64,000 nucleotides of DNA from Shimia sp. (lineage in GTDB: Bacteria > Pseudomonadota > Alphaproteobacteria > Rhodobacterales > Rhodobacteraceae): the NCBI RefSeq assembly GCF_022448905.1, contig NZ_JAKVCW010000003.1, forward strand, positions 124,001 to 188,000, given 5' to 3'. The position numbers were made by a program, and so were the translations under genes. This document shows positions 63,435-64,000 of the stretch, in pieces (the first letter of the stretch is position 1; each line of letters begins with the position of its first letter). The notes under the pieces were generated by a model. That model saw only the letters and a program-made list of their open reading frames with translations, searched no databases and was not told the origin of the DNA.

Positions 63435-64000
63435 TCACTTTGGCGCAGGTTTTGTGCGCACTTGGGACAATATGTTAAGGTAATTGCCCGCAAAAATCAC
63501 TGCGGCTCCGACCAGCACCCACAGATCGATTTGTTCTGCGTACAGTGTCATTCCTACAACAGCTATAAGCGGCAACCGAATGAAGTCGATCGGCATAACA
63601 ACCGATGCGGGTGCGAGTCGCAGCGCCGTGGTTAGGCAATAGTGGGCCACCAGTCCGGCGCAGGCGATCAACACGATCCAAGGCAAGCTGTTGGCTGAGG
63701 GCAAAGCAATGTCGCCGTCGAACCCCGCAAAGATCACGCCGAAAGCAGCTTGCATGAGCGCGAGGTAAAATAGGATGCAGGTGATGCTTTCTGTGCGGGT
63801 CAGTTTGCGGGTGAATAGCGCAGAGAGCGCGAAGCCGATGGCGGCGCAGGCGGCTGTAATTTGGCCGACGTCAAGCGTTTGGGGATTGGGACGGGCGACA
63901 ATCAGGATGCCAAAAAAGCCAATCAGGGCGGCAAGTAACCCGATGGGGCGCAGTTTCTCTCCCAGGATCAGCGGGGAGAGCAGGATGGCCCAGATGGGGG
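63435..64000 (-). CDS. DMT/EamA-family transporter, C-terminal part, truncated at window edge
   Basis: The reading frame is open to the last base of the window; it adds PIWAILLSPLILGEKLRPIG and LLAALIGFFGILIVARPNP before a second EamA repeat ending KPAPK. The start lies outside. Helices, the GEKLRP loop and the VVMPIDFIRLPLIAVVGM segment are typical. A shorter reading beginning at 63755 is only an internal methionine. Confidence 0.8.
   Translation of the reverse strand, partial: PIWAILLSPLILGEKLRPIGLLAALIGFFGILIVARPNPQTLDVGQITAACAAIGFALSALFTRKLTRTESITCILFYLALMQAAFGVIFAGFDGDIALPSANSLPWIVLIACAGLVAHYCLTTALRLAPASVVMPIDFIRLPLIAVVGMTLYAEQIDLWVLVGAAVIFAGNYLNILSQVRTKPAPK

Overview
The window looks like part of a marine Rhodobacterales (Roseobacter-group) alphaproteobacterial chromosome. 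The evidence is high-GC coding sequence, tightly packed operons with frequent ATGA/GTGA overlaps, TRAP and polar amino-acid transporters, a purine/ureide pathway, a glutamylpolyamine-type cluster and an NtrC-family regulator without GAFTGA. No rRNA, tRNA, CRISPR array, transposase or phage gene was seen. Both ends cut through DMT-family transporter genes. Assignments rest on reading the protein sequences and motifs; no database search was run.

Layout. 1-8 kb: a DMT exporter end, an SLC13-type transporter, and a pyruvate dehydrogenase operon (aceE-aceF-lpdA, minus strand) with an E3 that carries its own lipoyl domain. 8-12.5 kb: purine catabolism (xanthine/urate-type permease, ureidoglycolate lyase, a PuuE allantoinase-UraD decarboxylase fusion) and a LysR regulator. 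12.6-20.2 kb: gph, several secreted or membrane proteins of unknown function, a small AT-richer islet (RHH protein, 2-TM protein, orphan ORF) and parE. 20-33 kb: mostly housekeeping genes (solute-binding protein, hydrolase, PPK2, MATE pump, aspartate aminotransferase, XRE-sdhE, MarR, thyA-folA, cspA, ArsC-like). 33-36 kb: a complete bufferin-type operon with two precursor genes, a DUF692/MNIO enzyme, a DUF2063 partner and a DoxX protein. 36-42.7 kb: thrS and an operon with three alpha/beta hydrolases. 42.8-52.4 kb: a minus-strand cluster of a DegT aminotransferase, a PuuB-like oxidase, two glutamine-synthetase-like ligases, a class I amidotransferase and a four-gene polar amino-acid ABC transporter. 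52.5-61 kb: a DctB/DctD two-component system and a TRAP transporter (dctPQM), flanked by two TerB-like genes. 61-64 kb: DMT transporters and a FadL-type porin.

Functional themes. The window is rich in nitrogen scavenging: purines through allantoin and ureidoglycolate, and amines or polyamines through gamma-glutamylation. It also has organic-acid uptake by TRAP and lipid-like uptake by FadL. Two promoters of the amine cluster share a near-perfect TTTGATCAAA-centred palindrome, suggesting one regulator encoded elsewhere.

Most unusual points: a 37-45 bp intergenic element present three times with helically phased GTCGGTAT repeats; a second repeat family built on TCTCATTC and AATATCC that forms a long inverted repeat between dctP and dctQ; the dual-precursor bufferin operon with an internal hairpin; a DctD-like regulator that has lost the sigma-54-contacting loop; and a probable ATT start codon in an ABC permease gene.
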